A DNA stretch of 46,137 nt from Candidatus Bathyarchaeota archaeon (GCA_020351305.1 CP070730.1:362474-408610), one strand, 5' to 3'; numbered from the stretch's first letter, positions 1-9,112 are shown. Program-made: numbers and translations. The notes: generated by a model from the sequence alone, not told the origin.

Positions 1-43
1 CATAAGAGCGTTGACAAATACAACCATAGAACGAGTCGGAGAT

Positions 44-205
44 ATGACTATGTCTTCACATGGAGTCACGCAAGAGAGACACGAAGCAGTCTGTGCAGAC
101 TGTGGAAAAGAATGTATGGTCCCATTCAAACCTAATAAGGGCAGGCCTGTATACTGCAAAGAATGCTGGGCAGATCGAAGACCACCAATAGAGAGACTCT
201 ACTAA
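44..205 (+). CDS. Small CxxC-x17-CxxC zinc-ribbon protein
   Basis: A 53-residue protein with two CxxC pairs separated by exactly 17 residues (Cys17/20 and Cys38/41), the signature of a small zinc-binding family common in archaea and some bacteria. Its function is unknown; RNA or protein binding is only a guess. I chose the ATG at 44 because GGAG lies just upstream; an in-frame TTG at 11 and an ATG at 50 are alternatives, and the window edge hides anything further upstream. It ends 19 bases before the aIF1A start, so it may be cotranscribed with the translation cluster that follows. Confidence 0.75.
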   Translation: MTMSSHGVTQERHEAVCADCGKECMVPFKPNKGRPVYCKECWADRRPPIERLY

Positions 206-224
206 AAGTGCAGGGTTAATTGCC

Positions 225-530
225 TTGGGAAAAAGAAAAGTAATCAGCGAAGACGAACTCAGCAACATGGTGCTTCCCGAAGGCACTGACGTCCTAGGCG
301 TAGCGGATAAACTGTTGGGCTACGATCGAATTTCAGTGAAATGCCAAGATGGACATGAGCGCCTTTGCCGTATAAGAGGGAAAATGAAAAGGCGAGTTTG
401 GATAAGGCAAGGTGACGTCGTACTAGTTTCTCCATGGGACTTTCAACGTGATAAAAGAGGAGACATCATTTGGCGCTACACTCGAGCCCAAGCAGAAATG
501 CTTCGTAGAAAAGGCATGTTAACAATTTAA
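225..530 (+). CDS. eif1A: Translation initiation factor 1A (aIF1A)
   Basis: This 101-residue protein matches archaeal aIF1A, the OB-fold factor (homologue of bacterial IF1 and eukaryotic eIF1A) that sits in the A site of the small ribosomal subunit during initiation. Visible family features are the segment around residues 28-60 with GRI-type turns (RIRGKMKRRVWI), the conserved DVVLVSPWD stretch around residues 64-72, and a basic C-terminal tail. Length fits the archaeal family. The start is a TTG giving MGKRK; no ATG start fits better. It precedes rio1 by 16 bases and belongs to the translation/ribosome-biogenesis cluster here. Confidence 0.95.
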   Translation: MGKRKVISEDELSNMVLPEGTDVLGVADKLLGYDRISVKCQDGHERLCRIRGKMKRRVWIRQGDVVLVSPWDFQRDKRGDIIWRYTRAQAEMLRRKGMLTI

Positions 531-546
531 GCGAGGAATTTTTGAG

Positions 547-1344
547 GTGACTTATCGAAAGAGAGTGGAAAAAAGACTCGAGCGAAAGGAGAGAAAATAT
601 GAAACGGAACAGTTGTTGAAGGAGAAACGAAGTGAAGAATACGAGGTTCTAGAAGAAGTTTTTGATAAATCCACTCTAATGATTATATATGAACTCTTAA
701 ACAAAGGCATTATTGATGAAATCCATGGTGTAGTTAAAGCTGGAAAAGAAGCGAGAATTTATTGGGGAAAAGACAAAAAAGGAAAAGAACTAGCAATCAA
801 AATTTATTTGACAATAGCAGCAGAGTTCAAAAAGGGTAAACTCAAATACCTGACAGCTGATCGTAGGTTCAAACACATAAGACGCGATACTCGATCACTA
901 GTTTTTGCGTGGGCTTTGAAAGAGTTTAAAAATCTACAGTTGGCTCGAAAAGCAAAAGTTAGGGTACCTCGACCTATTGCTATAAAGAAAAATGTGCTCG
1001 TAATGAATTTCATTGGCAGAAATGGTAACCCCGCTCCGGAATTAAGGGAATTACCCCCTAAAAACCCTAATTTCATTTACAATGAGCTCTTAGAGTATAT
1101 CAAACGTCTTTATCACGTAGCAGGGTTGGTTCATGGCGACATAAGTGAGTATAATATAATGGTTTGGAGGGGCAAGCCAATTCTTTTTGATATGGCTCAA
1201 GCAGTACTCCTTTCTCACCCCATGGCGATCGAATTCCTCAAACGTGACTTACAGAATCTTCATAGATATTTCAAGAAGCTGGGTGTAAAAGTATTATCAG
1301 TTAATGAAATGCTTCGGGAAATTACAGAAGATGGTAAGACCTAG
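547..1344 (+). CDS. rio1: RIO1 family atypical serine/threonine kinase
   Basis: A 265-residue RIO1 kinase/ATPase, which in archaea and eukaryotes acts in late maturation of the small ribosomal subunit. The RIO P-loop variant is KAGKEA around residues 64-69, the ATP-anchoring lysine is K85 in AIKIY, the catalytic loop is HGDISEYN with D198 and N203, and the metal-binding Asp is D215 in LFDMA. An N-terminal basic segment of about 35 residues precedes the kinase fold. The start is GTG at 547. It overlaps the next gene (KH protein) by 14 bases, implying translational coupling, and the Dim2-like product is also a 40S/30S assembly factor. Confidence 0.95.
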   Translation: MTYRKRVEKRLERKERKYETEQLLKEKRSEEYEVLEEVFDKSTLMIIYELLNKGIIDEIHGVVKAGKEARIYWGKDKKGKELAIKIYLTIAAEFKKGKLKYLTADRRFKHIRRDTRSLVFAWALKEFKNLQLARKAKVRVPRPIAIKKNVLVMNFIGRNGNPAPELRELPPKNPNFIYNELLEYIKRLYHVAGLVHGDISEYNIMVWRGKPILFDMAQAVLLSHPMAIEFLKRDLQNLHRYFKKLGVKVLSVNEMLREITEDGKT

Positions 1345-1912
1345 TACTTTCGTGAAAATTCCGAAAAGACGCATAGGGACTCTTATTGGTCCCAACGCGA
1401 CTACAAAAGAGCTCATTGAGTCCAAGCTTGGAATTCAGCTTGATATTGATAGTGAAAGCGGTGATGTGACCATCAAACTTTCACCAGAAGAAACTGACCC
1501 ATCTCGGCTTTTCAGAGCAAAAGAGACTGTTCTTGCAATAGGTAGAGGTTTTTCTCCTGAGAAAGCTCGAAAGCTCTTGGATGACGAGGAAGCAATGCTA
1601 ATTATCGTTGACCTAAGAAATTTTGTAGGAAAATCAGAATCTGATATCAAACGAGTATGTGGAAGAATTATTGGAAGAGAAGGAAAGACTAGGCGACTTA
1701 TTGAGGAGCTAACAGACACTTACGTTTCCGTATATGGACACACGGTTAGTATCATTGGACCCATAGAGGAAACTGAAATCGCTAGACAAGCCGTCGAGAT
1801 GCTTATTCGTGGGCGATTACACACGTCCGTTTATAGATTTTTACATAGTAAAAGAAGGAAGCTAAAGAAAAAGAAAATGGAATTGTGGAAAAAGCCATAT
1901 GAGAAAGCTTAA
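1331..1912 (+). CDS. KH-domain RNA-binding protein, Dim2/Pno1-like
   Basis: A 193-residue protein with two KH domains. The first begins near residue 5 (KIPKRRIGTLIGP) and the second carries the GRIIGREGKTRR loop around residues 110-121, the GxxG RNA-binding element. This is the archaeal homologue of eukaryotic Dim2/Pno1, which helps shape the 3' end of small-subunit rRNA; archaeal members are also reported to bind aIF2alpha. The C-terminus is strongly basic. I start it at the ATG at 1331 rather than an upstream in-frame ATG at 1304, because only the shorter form matches family N-termini. It overlaps rio1 by 14 bases. Confidence 0.92.
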   Translation: MVRPSTFVKIPKRRIGTLIGPNATTKELIESKLGIQLDIDSESGDVTIKLSPEETDPSRLFRAKETVLAIGRGFSPEKARKLLDDEEAMLIIVDLRNFVGKSESDIKRVCGRIIGREGKTRRLIEELTDTYVSVYGHTVSIIGPIEETEIARQAVEMLIRGRLHTSVYRFLHSKRRKLKKKKMELWKKPYEKA

Positions 1913-2070
1913 AGAGTAAAACGTCTGTAACCGCGCTTCTTTGGTTCTATTTCGACACTAGGGGACCCGAAAAGCCTGGTTATGCCCGAAATTTGCCTTA
2001 TTTGTTGCGAAAAGATATATTTCGCTGTAACATATATGCCTACTAACAGGTTGAATACGGAGAAAGCGGG

Positions 2071-3600
2071 ATGACAAGTCAAGCATTCGAAGAGATTAGT
2101 CCCGCTGATTTTTTTTATCGCAATCGGGACATAGCTGGATTCACTAATCCATCCCGGGCCATATTCGCCTCTATTAGAGAACTTGTAGAAAATTCCTTGG
2201 ACGCTGCGGAGATTGCTATGGTTCCACCTGATATCTATGTCCGTGTAACTTATAGCGACGGTGATCCGGATTCCAATGTATACAAACTCCGAGTTGAAGA
2301 TAATGGTTCGGGTATTACTTCGCGACATATCCCTTCCGCCTTTGGTCAAGCGCTTTTCGGATCAAAATACAAGCTGAAACAGTCTCGTGGAACCTTTGGG
2401 CTGGGCGGCACAATGGCAGTTCTATATGGCCAAATCACCACCCACAAACCAGCTTACATAGTATCTAGCACAGGGTCCACAAAAGTCTATAAGTACAGAA
2501 TAATGATTGACATCCAAAGAAACAAGCCAATAATCCTAGAGCGAAAAGTTTTAATTAACAAGGAACAATGGCATGGAACAATCGTAGAATTCTCTCTAGA
2601 AGGCGACTATTTTCGGGCAATGCCGAAAATCCTTGAATATTTAAAGCAGACAGCTGTTGTTAATCCTTACGCAAATGTCGCCTTCATCGATCCGAAGGGA
2701 AGATTCTATAAATTCACACGTGTAACAACAATGATGCCGTCACCTCCAAAGGAAACGTTACCTCATCCTTATGGAGTAGATGTTGAAACAGTTAAACGTC
2801 TTATACAGATGACATCCCATCGAAACATGTTAGACTTCATGAGAACTCACTTTCATCGAATCAGTGAGAAAATCGCCCATAGTTTCCTTGAATTCACTGG
2901 AATTGCACAAACGAAAAACCCGAAAAAGCTAGGACCTCAAGAGATAGTGAAACTTGTGCAGATGATGAAGCGGTACGAAGAGTTTCGCCCCCCAAGCGCA
3001 ACTTGCCTTTCTCCTCTTGGAGAAGAACTCCTAAAAGCTGGGATTCTGAAGGAGTTGAAACCAGAATTTACTGCGGTTTGCCAACGCCGACCTGCAACTT
3101 ACGCTGGGCATCCTTTCATAGTGGAGACCGCAATAGCATATGGTGGAGATATCCCGCGAAAAGGCGACTTTATACTCTACCGTTTTGCTAATCGAATCCC
3201 TCTCCTCTATGACGAAGCTAGTGATGTAACCTTCCGTGTTGTAAAAACTATGAATTGGCGTAGATACAAAGTCTCTCAGGACATGCCCATAGCTGTGCTT
3301 GTACACATTTGCAGCACCAAAATACCATACAAGACTGTGGGCAAAGAGTTTATTGCAGATAGACCAGAGGTCAAAAGAGAAATTTTAAATGGCATACGAG
3401 AGGTAGCACGAAAGCTTCAACGGTTTTTATCAAAGCGAGAACATGTGGAAAGGGAGAAGCGGAGGCTAAGTGTCTTCTCCAAATATCTACCCAAAATCGC
3501 AAGATTCTCTACCAAATTAGCTGGTAAGGAAACAGAACCTAATATAGAAAGATTGTTAGAAAGTGTGAACACAGTTGGAGGAAAAGAAAAGAACATCTAG
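2071..3600 (+). CDS. top6B: DNA topoisomerase VI subunit B
   Basis: This is the ATPase subunit of the type IIB topoisomerase that relaxes and decatenates DNA by passing one duplex through another. The GHKL ATP site is clear: N-box around residues 37-45 with E37 and N41, DNGSGI at 77-82, and the glycine-rich lid GTFGLGG at 107-113. An H2TH-like segment and the transducer follow, with WRRY near residue 390 where the family usually has a WKxY switch loop. Length 509 is normal for archaea. TATA-like AAGATATATTT near 2010 and a purine-rich SD at about 2059 support the ATG. It overlaps top6A. Confidence 0.97.
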   Translation: MTSQAFEEISPADFFYRNRDIAGFTNPSRAIFASIRELVENSLDAAEIAMVPPDIYVRVTYSDGDPDSNVYKLRVEDNGSGITSRHIPSAFGQALFGSKYKLKQSRGTFGLGGTMAVLYGQITTHKPAYIVSSTGSTKVYKYRIMIDIQRNKPIILERKVLINKEQWHGTIVEFSLEGDYFRAMPKILEYLKQTAVVNPYANVAFIDPKGRFYKFTRVTTMMPSPPKETLPHPYGVDVETVKRLIQMTSHRNMLDFMRTHFHRISEKIAHSFLEFTGIAQTKNPKKLGPQEIVKLVQMMKRYEEFRPPSATCLSPLGEELLKAGILKELKPEFTAVCQRRPATYAGHPFIVETAIAYGGDIPRKGDFILYRFANRIPLLYDEASDVTFRVVKTMNWRRYKVSQDMPIAVLVHICSTKIPYKTVGKEFIADRPEVKREILNGIREVARKLQRFLSKREHVEREKRRLSVFSKYLPKIARFSTKLAGKETEPNIERLLESVNTVGGKEKNI

Positions 3601-4672
3601 CGAATCAGCTTTGCACAAAAAAATGAAGGCAGTTACAGACCTGAAGACTCTCGGTGAAGCTCTATATCACCAAATAGAGCAAGGAGAATTCCCTTGGATT
3701 AAGATGCCCACCCGCTCCATAGATAATATATACTATAGCCCTGAGCTTCGTCAATATATTTTAGGAGAGAGAAGAGTAAAACGCAGTGCTCGAAACATCC
3801 GCCATATCCGCCCCTTTACACAGCTTGTATGGACAGCTTTCTTTGCACATCAGCTCTCAACTCAACGCAAAACTTCTACCCTCAGAGATGTTTACTACTC
3901 AGCGCAAGCCTACGAAATGTCCTTCAAAGACCAGTCGGAATCAGACAATGTAATCACAGATCTTGAAACAGTAATAGGACTCGCTAGAGAGGATTTCAAT
4001 GTCTTCCCAGAAGAACGCTCAGCAGTCTTCGGAGACCTGACAATTGAATACACAGTGCCAGGCTATGAGGGTAGACGAATGAATATGACTTCCCATCCAG
4101 ATGGTCTGATGATAGGTCCCGCATTAACATACAGTGAGCTCGTAAAAACCAGCGCTGACAAGGTTATTGCCATCGAAAAAGGTGGCTTGTTTACAAGGTT
4201 TATTGAGGAGAATGTTCATAAGAAATTTAATGCACTTCTTGTCTTAACCGCAGGACAAGCTCCACGAGCCACACGGCATTTCATCCGTAGGTTGAACAAG
4301 GAACTGGAATTACCAGTCTACATTCTAACAGATGGTGACCCTTGGGGAATGCACATAGCCATGGTCATAATTTCTGGTTCAGCCAACGCAGCTCACCTCC
4401 GAGGCCTAGCAACACCAGACGCGAAATGGAGTGGAGTTTGGGCGACAGACATAGTAGACTATAAGCTGCCAACAGACCCCTTAACAGAAATCGACGTAAA
4501 ACGACTCCATGAACTACAGCGGGATCCCCGATACAAAGCCAAACTATGGCAACGAGAAATAAAGACTTTCATGAAAATCCGGAAAAAAGCTGAGCAGGAA
4601 GCCTTTAGTCGTTATGGTCTCACATATATAGTAGACGAATATTTGCCAGCTAAACTAGAAGAGACAAAATGA
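3575..4672 (+). CDS. top6A: DNA topoisomerase VI subunit A (Spo11-like)
   Basis: The DNA-cleaving subunit of topoisomerase VI, homologous to eukaryotic Spo11. The winged-helix (CAP-like) domain carries the tyrosine pair Y107-Y108 in RDVYYS, one of which makes the covalent 5'-phosphotyrosine bond. The Toprim domain has Glu201 in AIEKGG and the DxD pair D253/D255 in TDGDPWG, which hold the magnesium ions. The start is uncertain: TTG at 3575 overlaps top6B by 26 bases and lacks a good SD; an ATG at 3623 would shorten the N-terminus by 16 residues. Adjacent A and B genes form one enzyme. Confidence 0.96.
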   Translation: MEEKKRTSSESALHKKMKAVTDLKTLGEALYHQIEQGEFPWIKMPTRSIDNIYYSPELRQYILGERRVKRSARNIRHIRPFTQLVWTAFFAHQLSTQRKTSTLRDVYYSAQAYEMSFKDQSESDNVITDLETVIGLAREDFNVFPEERSAVFGDLTIEYTVPGYEGRRMNMTSHPDGLMIGPALTYSELVKTSADKVIAIEKGGLFTRFIEENVHKKFNALLVLTAGQAPRATRHFIRRLNKELELPVYILTDGDPWGMHIAMVIISGSANAAHLRGLATPDAKWSGVWATDIVDYKLPTDPLTEIDVKRLHELQRDPRYKAKLWQREIKTFMKIRKKAEQEAFSRYGLTYIVDEYLPAKLEETK

Positions 4673-4763
4673 TCCCAACTTTCAAAATACAAATACGCAC
4701 TAAGAAGATTAAAATAAAACTTAGATTACCATATGTAAACTCTGAATGCAAAGGTGTTGTGAC

Positions 4764-4958
4764 ATGAGCAGTGATGAATCAGCGGGATTCCTTATTGCAG
4801 ATAAATTCTTCGGCTTACTCATTATCCTTATCGGCTCTATTGTAATATATAGCACATCTACAAGCCCCGACTTAGAATACCCAAGCCTATTGTTTGCTAT
4901 AGGAGGCTTATCCATAATATCTCTCGGATTTTTTATGATTCTTGCAAAAGTGCAGTAG
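4764..4958 (+). CDS. Small two-helix membrane protein
   Basis: A 64-residue protein with two hydrophobic helices (about residues 14-30 and 42-60) joined by a short polar loop; I do not recognise the family. I chose the ATG at 4764 because AAAGGTG lies eight bases upstream; an in-frame ATG at 4746 lacks such a site. An A/T-rich TATA-like run at about 4711-4720 would place transcription initiation close to the start. It stands alone between top6A and the permease pair. Function unknown. Confidence 0.6.
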   Translation: MSSDESAGFLIADKFFGLLIILIGSIVIYSTSTSPDLEYPSLLFAIGGLSIISLGFFMILAKVQ

Positions 4959-5101
4959 ATGATTTCAATCCCTGCTGCTGGAAACTATTTGCTTTGATGC
5001 ATTTTAGAAAGACGGAAACTCTGCGAATCCATTTAATTGACCTAAGCTATATTCTTAATAGTTCATTTGATTAATAGAACGTAATATCTTTCACTCTTAA
5101 A

Positions 5102-5665
5102 ATGAGAAGGCTAGTCATGAGTAAGATAAAAGAGGAGATACGTCGTAGAGTTCCGCGACTTACAATGAGCTTGGTGATGGCGATTATTTTCCTTATAATA
5201 AGCAGTGTTGTTAGCCAAACCAGTGAACTCCCTTTGTTGGAAACAGAGATTATTTCAGATGTGCTAAACGTAGCTAGCGTAATACAGACTATAACAATTG
5301 TAATCACGGCGATGTTTTTAATACGTGCATTGTTTGATGCCTTGGTGCTAGGAGACATCGTAACCGACATCATCGTTAGGCGCCTTGGGATAAAAGAGGA
5401 AAGATCACCCAAAAGGGCAGCGAGAGATCTTATCTATATTATCGTGATTATTTTGATAACAACAGCAATTGCACCTATTATTCGCGCTTTGGAGGCAAAT
5501 GTCGGGTATTGGCTTAGTATGTTCACTATATATGCGGCTCTTGGATTAATCATTATATTAATCTATGATATAGGCCGAATCCTTTACAGAATTATCGAAC
5601 AAAGAGCTGAAATATTAGCTGACCGTCTTTCTAAAATTGCTGAGCAACAAAGTAGAAATGGGTGA
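5102..5665 (+). CDS. Four-helix membrane protein of unknown function
   Basis: A 187-residue protein with a basic amphipathic N-terminus (residues 1-20), four predicted membrane segments (about 22-38, 58-80, 110-130, 142-165), and a charged C-terminal helix. I do not recognise a family. Its stop overlaps the start of the following permease by four bases (GTGA), so the two are very likely translated together and may work together. No obvious SD precedes the ATG at 5102; an in-frame ATG at 5117 is equally possible. Confidence 0.7.
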   Translation: MRRLVMSKIKEEIRRRVPRLTMSLVMAIIFLIISSVVSQTSELPLLETEIISDVLNVASVIQTITIVITAMFLIRALFDALVLGDIVTDIIVRRLGIKEERSPKRAARDLIYIIVIILITTAIAPIIRALEANVGYWLSMFTIYAALGLIIILIYDIGRILYRIIEQRAEILADRLSKIAEQQSRNG

Positions 5666-6969
5666 CGCACACGGTACTGACAGTGACCATAATAATCTTC
5701 ATTCTGATTTATCTACTCACGGTTCTCCTTTCAGCAACTAAAGCCGTTCCTATGTCTCTCGCTGCTTTAAGTGGAGCTCTAATGACTGCATGGTTTGGGG
5801 TACAATTCGAAATTTTTAAAAGCTATGAAGACATGTTTGGGTTGGTCGAGAATAGTATACCAATACTCAGTCTTATCATTGGCACTATGATTGTGGTTGA
5901 AGTAGCTGAGAAAAGTGGACTATTCCGCTTCGGCGCACTATATGCTGTCAAACTTTCAAAGGGAAATCCCGGCAGACTTTTTGTTTCAATTTGCGTAATC
6001 TCTGCAATTGTTTCTATGTTTCTTAGCGATCCCACAGCGATGTTGCTCATGGCAGCTGCTACTGTGACCATAAGCAAGCTTCTCAATTACGATCCTGTGC
6101 CATACTTTCTTTCTGCAACTATCATGATAAATCTTGGTGGCACCAGTACATTAATCGGCTCATCAACTAACATGGCAATCGGAATCGCCTCAGGCACCAG
6201 TTTTGCAAGCTTCATAAGTTACCTTACATTGGGCGAAATCGCTTTATGGGTGCTGACAATTGTCGCATTGTACATGTTTTTTAAGTCAAGGTTAGGGGAG
6301 AAAAAAACTCTCCCAGAATACAATCCTTGGCAGAGCGTCGAGAACAAGAAACTTTTCTATCGCTCCATTTTCACCCTATTTCTTCTGATAATTCTTTTCA
6401 TAGCTCTAGAAAACCTGCCTTTCATCGGACGAGCACCTGAGGTTATTGCTCTTGGCTGCGCTATCATTGCACTAGTTCTGAGTGGATTAGATCCAGCAGA
6501 GATTTTCAAGGGAATTGACTGGGAAACAGTGTTTTTTATCGCCGGGTTCATGTTCGTCGTTGGGGGCCTAGAAAAAACTGGAGTCTTGATACAAATATCA
6601 AATCAATTCATACAATTAGTTGGGAGTAGTCCTCTAAATGCAACTCTGCTAACTTTGTGGTTCAGTGGATTTGCAAGCGCTATATTAAGTAATGTTGCTA
6701 TTGCTTTAACATTCATACCAATAGTGAGTGGAGCTTCGGGACTTAACTCTCCCTCCGTTTGGTCAGCACTTGTGCTCGGGACAAATCTTGGAGGTGCTAC
6801 TACTCCGTTGAGTGGTTCTGTCGTCATCATGGCAATTGGCGCTTTGAAGCGTGAAGGAATTTCGATGAGTTTTGGTGAATTCACTAAAATCGGCTTGATA
6901 ACATCAGTACTTCAATTGGGCTTCTCTAGCCTTTACCTCATTTGGAGATTTTCACTTTTAGGTGGTTGA
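5662..6969 (+). CDS. ArsB/NhaD/CitMHS-type (ion transporter superfamily) permease
   Basis: A 435-residue polytopic membrane protein with about 11-12 helices. It has two inverted-repeat hairpins typical of the ion transporter superfamily: NLGGTSTLIGSSTN near residues 153-166, and TNLGGATTPLSGS near residues 374-386. Closest families by eye are ArsB, the P-protein/OCA2 group and CitMHS. The substrate (arsenite, sodium/proton exchange or a carboxylate) cannot be told from sequence alone; no arsenic genes are nearby. The GTG start overlaps the upstream membrane gene's stop. The next small gene follows directly. Confidence 0.85.
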   Translation: MTHTVLTVTIIIFILIYLLTVLLSATKAVPMSLAALSGALMTAWFGVQFEIFKSYEDMFGLVENSIPILSLIIGTMIVVEVAEKSGLFRFGALYAVKLSKGNPGRLFVSICVISAIVSMFLSDPTAMLLMAAATVTISKLLNYDPVPYFLSATIMINLGGTSTLIGSSTNMAIGIASGTSFASFISYLTLGEIALWVLTIVALYMFFKSRLGEKKTLPEYNPWQSVENKKLFYRSIFTLFLLIILFIALENLPFIGRAPEVIALGCAIIALVLSGLDPAEIFKGIDWETVFFIAGFMFVVGGLEKTGVLIQISNQFIQLVGSSPLNATLLTLWFSGFASAILSNVAIALTFIPIVSGASGLNSPSVWSALVLGTNLGGATTPLSGSVVIMAIGALKREGISMSFGEFTKIGLITSVLQLGFSSLYLIWRFSLLGG

Positions 6970-6973
6970 TAGA

Positions 6974-7228
6974 TTGGCGAAGGTTAAGAAATGGCTTGAA
7001 TCTAGGATAAAAAAACCTGAGGCAGAGTATGATAAGGTTAAAAGAGAGTTTGAAATGGCGATGGGGAAACCGTTCATTACGATAAAAGTTGAGATCCCAA
7101 AAGGCTTTGAAGATAATCATGCTCAATTCTTGAGATTAGAGAAAGACGAAGATTTTCTAAGAGAAGTTAAGGATTTAATTAAGAAGAGGCTAGTATACGA
7201 GGAACGTGGTGTGAAGCCCAGCTCATGA
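6974..7228 (+). CDS. Small charged protein of unknown function
   Basis: About 84 residues, highly charged and helical, with no membrane segment and no motif I recognise. A TTG at 6974 is preferred because GGTGG (6961-6965) sits at SD distance; a GTG at 6962 overlapping the permease gene is the alternative. The tight spacing to the permease suggests a shared transcript, but a functional link is not shown. After it, 7229-7482 has no gene that I can see, until tRNA-Ala. Confidence 0.6.
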   Translation: MAKVKKWLESRIKKPEAEYDKVKREFEMAMGKPFITIKVEIPKGFEDNHAQFLRLEKDEDFLREVKDLIKKRLVYEERGVKPSS

Positions 7229-7482
7229 AATTGCACGCACAACACAGTTCCATAACTCATCCAGATACATTAAGATGAATATTTCTAGAACATAAACCTA
7301 TCTATTTACATATGTAATAATAATGTCGTGAAAACTGCTACAAAAAACAACTATTTTTTAGTCTCTCATGTTCTGGTAGATATTCTTTCTCGAGGTTGAA
7401 ACAATAACTGACCACAAGAACTAATGTAAAAAAGTATTCGATACATAAAGTAGAAAAGGCAGTAACAGTTTATTCAGAAAGC

Positions 7483-7557
7483 GGGCCGATAGTTCAGCCT
7501 GGAATGAATGCCTGACTTGCACTCAGGAGGCCGCGGGTTCAAATCCCGCTCGGTCCA
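7483..7557 (+). tRNA. tRNA-Ala (anticodon TGC)
   Basis: A complete 75-base cloverleaf. The acceptor stem GGGCCGA pairs with TCGGTCC and includes the G3-U70 wobble pair that identifies tRNA-Ala. The anticodon stem CCTGA/TCAGG encloses loop CTTGCAC with anticodon TGC. The T arm is GCGGG-TTCAAAT-CCCGC and the discriminator is A at 7557. The 3' CCA is not encoded. No intron is present. A TATA-like ATACATAAAG at about 7440-7450 could be its promoter. Confidence 0.97.
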
Positions 7558-7662
7558 TAGTGGAGAAGCAATATCTCAAAGTGTTTCTGAGTTCTTGGAA
7601 AAAACCCATAATGTTTACATGCATCCCTAGCTTAATTTCTACATTTAGCCAAAATTCAATAG

Positions 7663-8685
7663 ATGATTCTTATGCAAGCTTGGAAAGCAGCGGAAAACGC
7701 TCTGAAACATGTTTTGGAGGCAATTCCTGGAGAACGGATTGCAATAATCTGTGATGATGAGAAACTTGAAGTTGGAAAGGCTTTCTCTAGAGGAGCCTTA
7801 GCCCTAGGACTTTGGACCAGGCTAATTGTTCTAAAAGCTAAAGAAGGTTTCAGAAAGAATGTTCCCAAGCACCTTCTTGAATTGCTTAGTAGATGGAAGC
7901 CAGAGTTATTTATAAACCTCCTTCGAGGAGTGGGACAAGAAACATCATTTAGGATTAGACTCATTCATTTGGAGACAAGAGACAAGAAATCTCGCTTAGG
8001 TCACTGTCCAGGAGTAAACCTGAATATGCTCACTAGTGGAGCGTTAGCATTGACTGGAGAAGAACATAGAAAGATGCAAGATTATGCCAGGGATCTTATG
8101 GAAAATCTGAGCAAAACTGTAAAAATCGAGGTCACTTCTCCTTCAGGCACTGAGCTATCATTCATTACCAAAGGCAGGCAGTTCTTTACGGATACATTTT
8201 TAGACTGGACGGAAATGAAATGGATAAACTTACCAACTGGGGAGGTGATAGTAGCGCCTGTTGAAGATTCATTAGAAGGTATACTCACATGTGACATGGC
8301 TATAGGAGGTTTTGGTCCGATAGAAAGCCCAGTTAGACTTACAGTGAGGGAAGGTATGGTGAGAAATGTTGCTTCTGGGGACAAGGCAGCATTGAAGCAT
8401 GTCAAAGTTGCCCTAGGAATAGATGAATGGGCTAAAAGGGTCGGCGAGTTTGCATTTGGCATAAATCCTAAAGCCAAATCGCTAGATAATTTTTTGGAAA
8501 CAGAGAAAATCAGTGAGACAGTGCATATTGCCTTTGGAAATAACATGGATATGCCCGGGGGAAGGAATGTATCAAGAAATCACGTAGATTTTCTCGTCTC
8601 AAAACCAATCGTAAAGATAACAAAAGGAAACGGGAAGACAACGACGATTCTTCGCGATGGAAAATTCCAATTTAACCCATACTAG
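7663..8685 (+). CDS. M29-like (thermophilic aminopeptidase family) metallopeptidase
   Basis: A 340-residue protein resembling family M29 aminopeptidases and related metalloenzymes. Recognisable ligand motifs occur in the expected order in the C-terminal half: GEFAFGIN (Glu), HIAFGNN (His) and NHVDFLVS (HxD). The N-terminal 100 residues form an alpha/beta domain. Family members are dimeric dinuclear-metal exopeptidases, though some relatives are ring-cleaving dioxygenases, so peptidase activity is likely but not certain. Starts at 7663 or 7672 (both ATG) are possible. It follows tRNA-Ala by about 100 bases with no operon partner. Confidence 0.8.
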   Translation: MILMQAWKAAENALKHVLEAIPGERIAIICDDEKLEVGKAFSRGALALGLWTRLIVLKAKEGFRKNVPKHLLELLSRWKPELFINLLRGVGQETSFRIRLIHLETRDKKSRLGHCPGVNLNMLTSGALALTGEEHRKMQDYARDLMENLSKTVKIEVTSPSGTELSFITKGRQFFTDTFLDWTEMKWINLPTGEVIVAPVEDSLEGILTCDMAIGGFGPIESPVRLTVREGMVRNVASGDKAALKHVKVALGIDEWAKRVGEFAFGINPKAKSLDNFLETEKISETVHIAFGNNMDMPGGRNVSRNHVDFLVSKPIVKITKGNGKTTTILRDGKFQFNPY

Positions 8686-8777
8686 ACACTCGTGATTTTC
8701 CCCATTTTCCGTTTGTGTATGCACAAATCTACAATCACCTTGGGCTATGTATGCACGTATTTGGTCTTTTTAGAGCT

Positions 8778-9011
8778 TCACTTAATTCTCACTCTTGCAA
8801 AAAGAGACCACAGAGCAATTGCAATTAGTATGGCAGCTAAGCCAAGAACTCGAAAGAAATATCCTAGATTACTTTGAAAGGGTAGAAGATACACTACTAG
8901 AAACAAGGCTAATGTGATCATTAAAGTGGACAGGAACAACTTAGCTCTCGGTGACAATGTTATCCCAATGTCAATAGAGAAGGTGAACATACAAGCTTTA
9001 AACCTTATCAT
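8778..9011 (-). CDS. Possible small two-helix membrane protein
   Basis: A 77-residue reading frame with two strong hydrophobic segments (about residues 26-44 and 52-70) and a basic C-terminal end, a composition more like a real membrane protein than chance. No SD is visible before the ATG, and an internal ATG at residue 8 is an alternative start. It lies in an otherwise gene-free stretch between the M29-like gene and ahcY. I do not recognise a family, and the coding call is tentative. Confidence 0.45.
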   Translation of the reverse strand: MIRFKACMFTFSIDIGITLSPRAKLFLSTLMITLALFLVVYLLPFQSNLGYFFRVLGLAAILIAIALWSLFARVRIK

Positions 9012-9112
9012 TAGTCAGATGCTTGGGCATTTCTTGTGATAACTAGTAGAGAGCATTGAGGCAGATGGTTGTGTTTGTGCATGGAAATTTGTGCACTTAT
9101 TTTCCTTATTTA

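Noticed and set aside
1909-2349. Minus-strand open frame across the top6B promoter and start
   Set aside because: It overlaps the clear Top6B N-terminus and has no family-like motif, composition or SD.
7229-7482. Gap before tRNA-Ala as a possible ncRNA or riboswitch
   Set aside because: No C/D box, H/ACA or stable stem is visible by eye; only a TATA-like sequence near 7440-7450.
7560-7754. Open frame beginning directly after tRNA-Ala
   Set aside because: Runs into the M29-like gene in another frame and has no start signals.
8692-8877. Plus-strand open frame after the M29-like gene
   Set aside because: Overlaps the more protein-like minus-strand membrane frame, no SD and no recognisable pattern.
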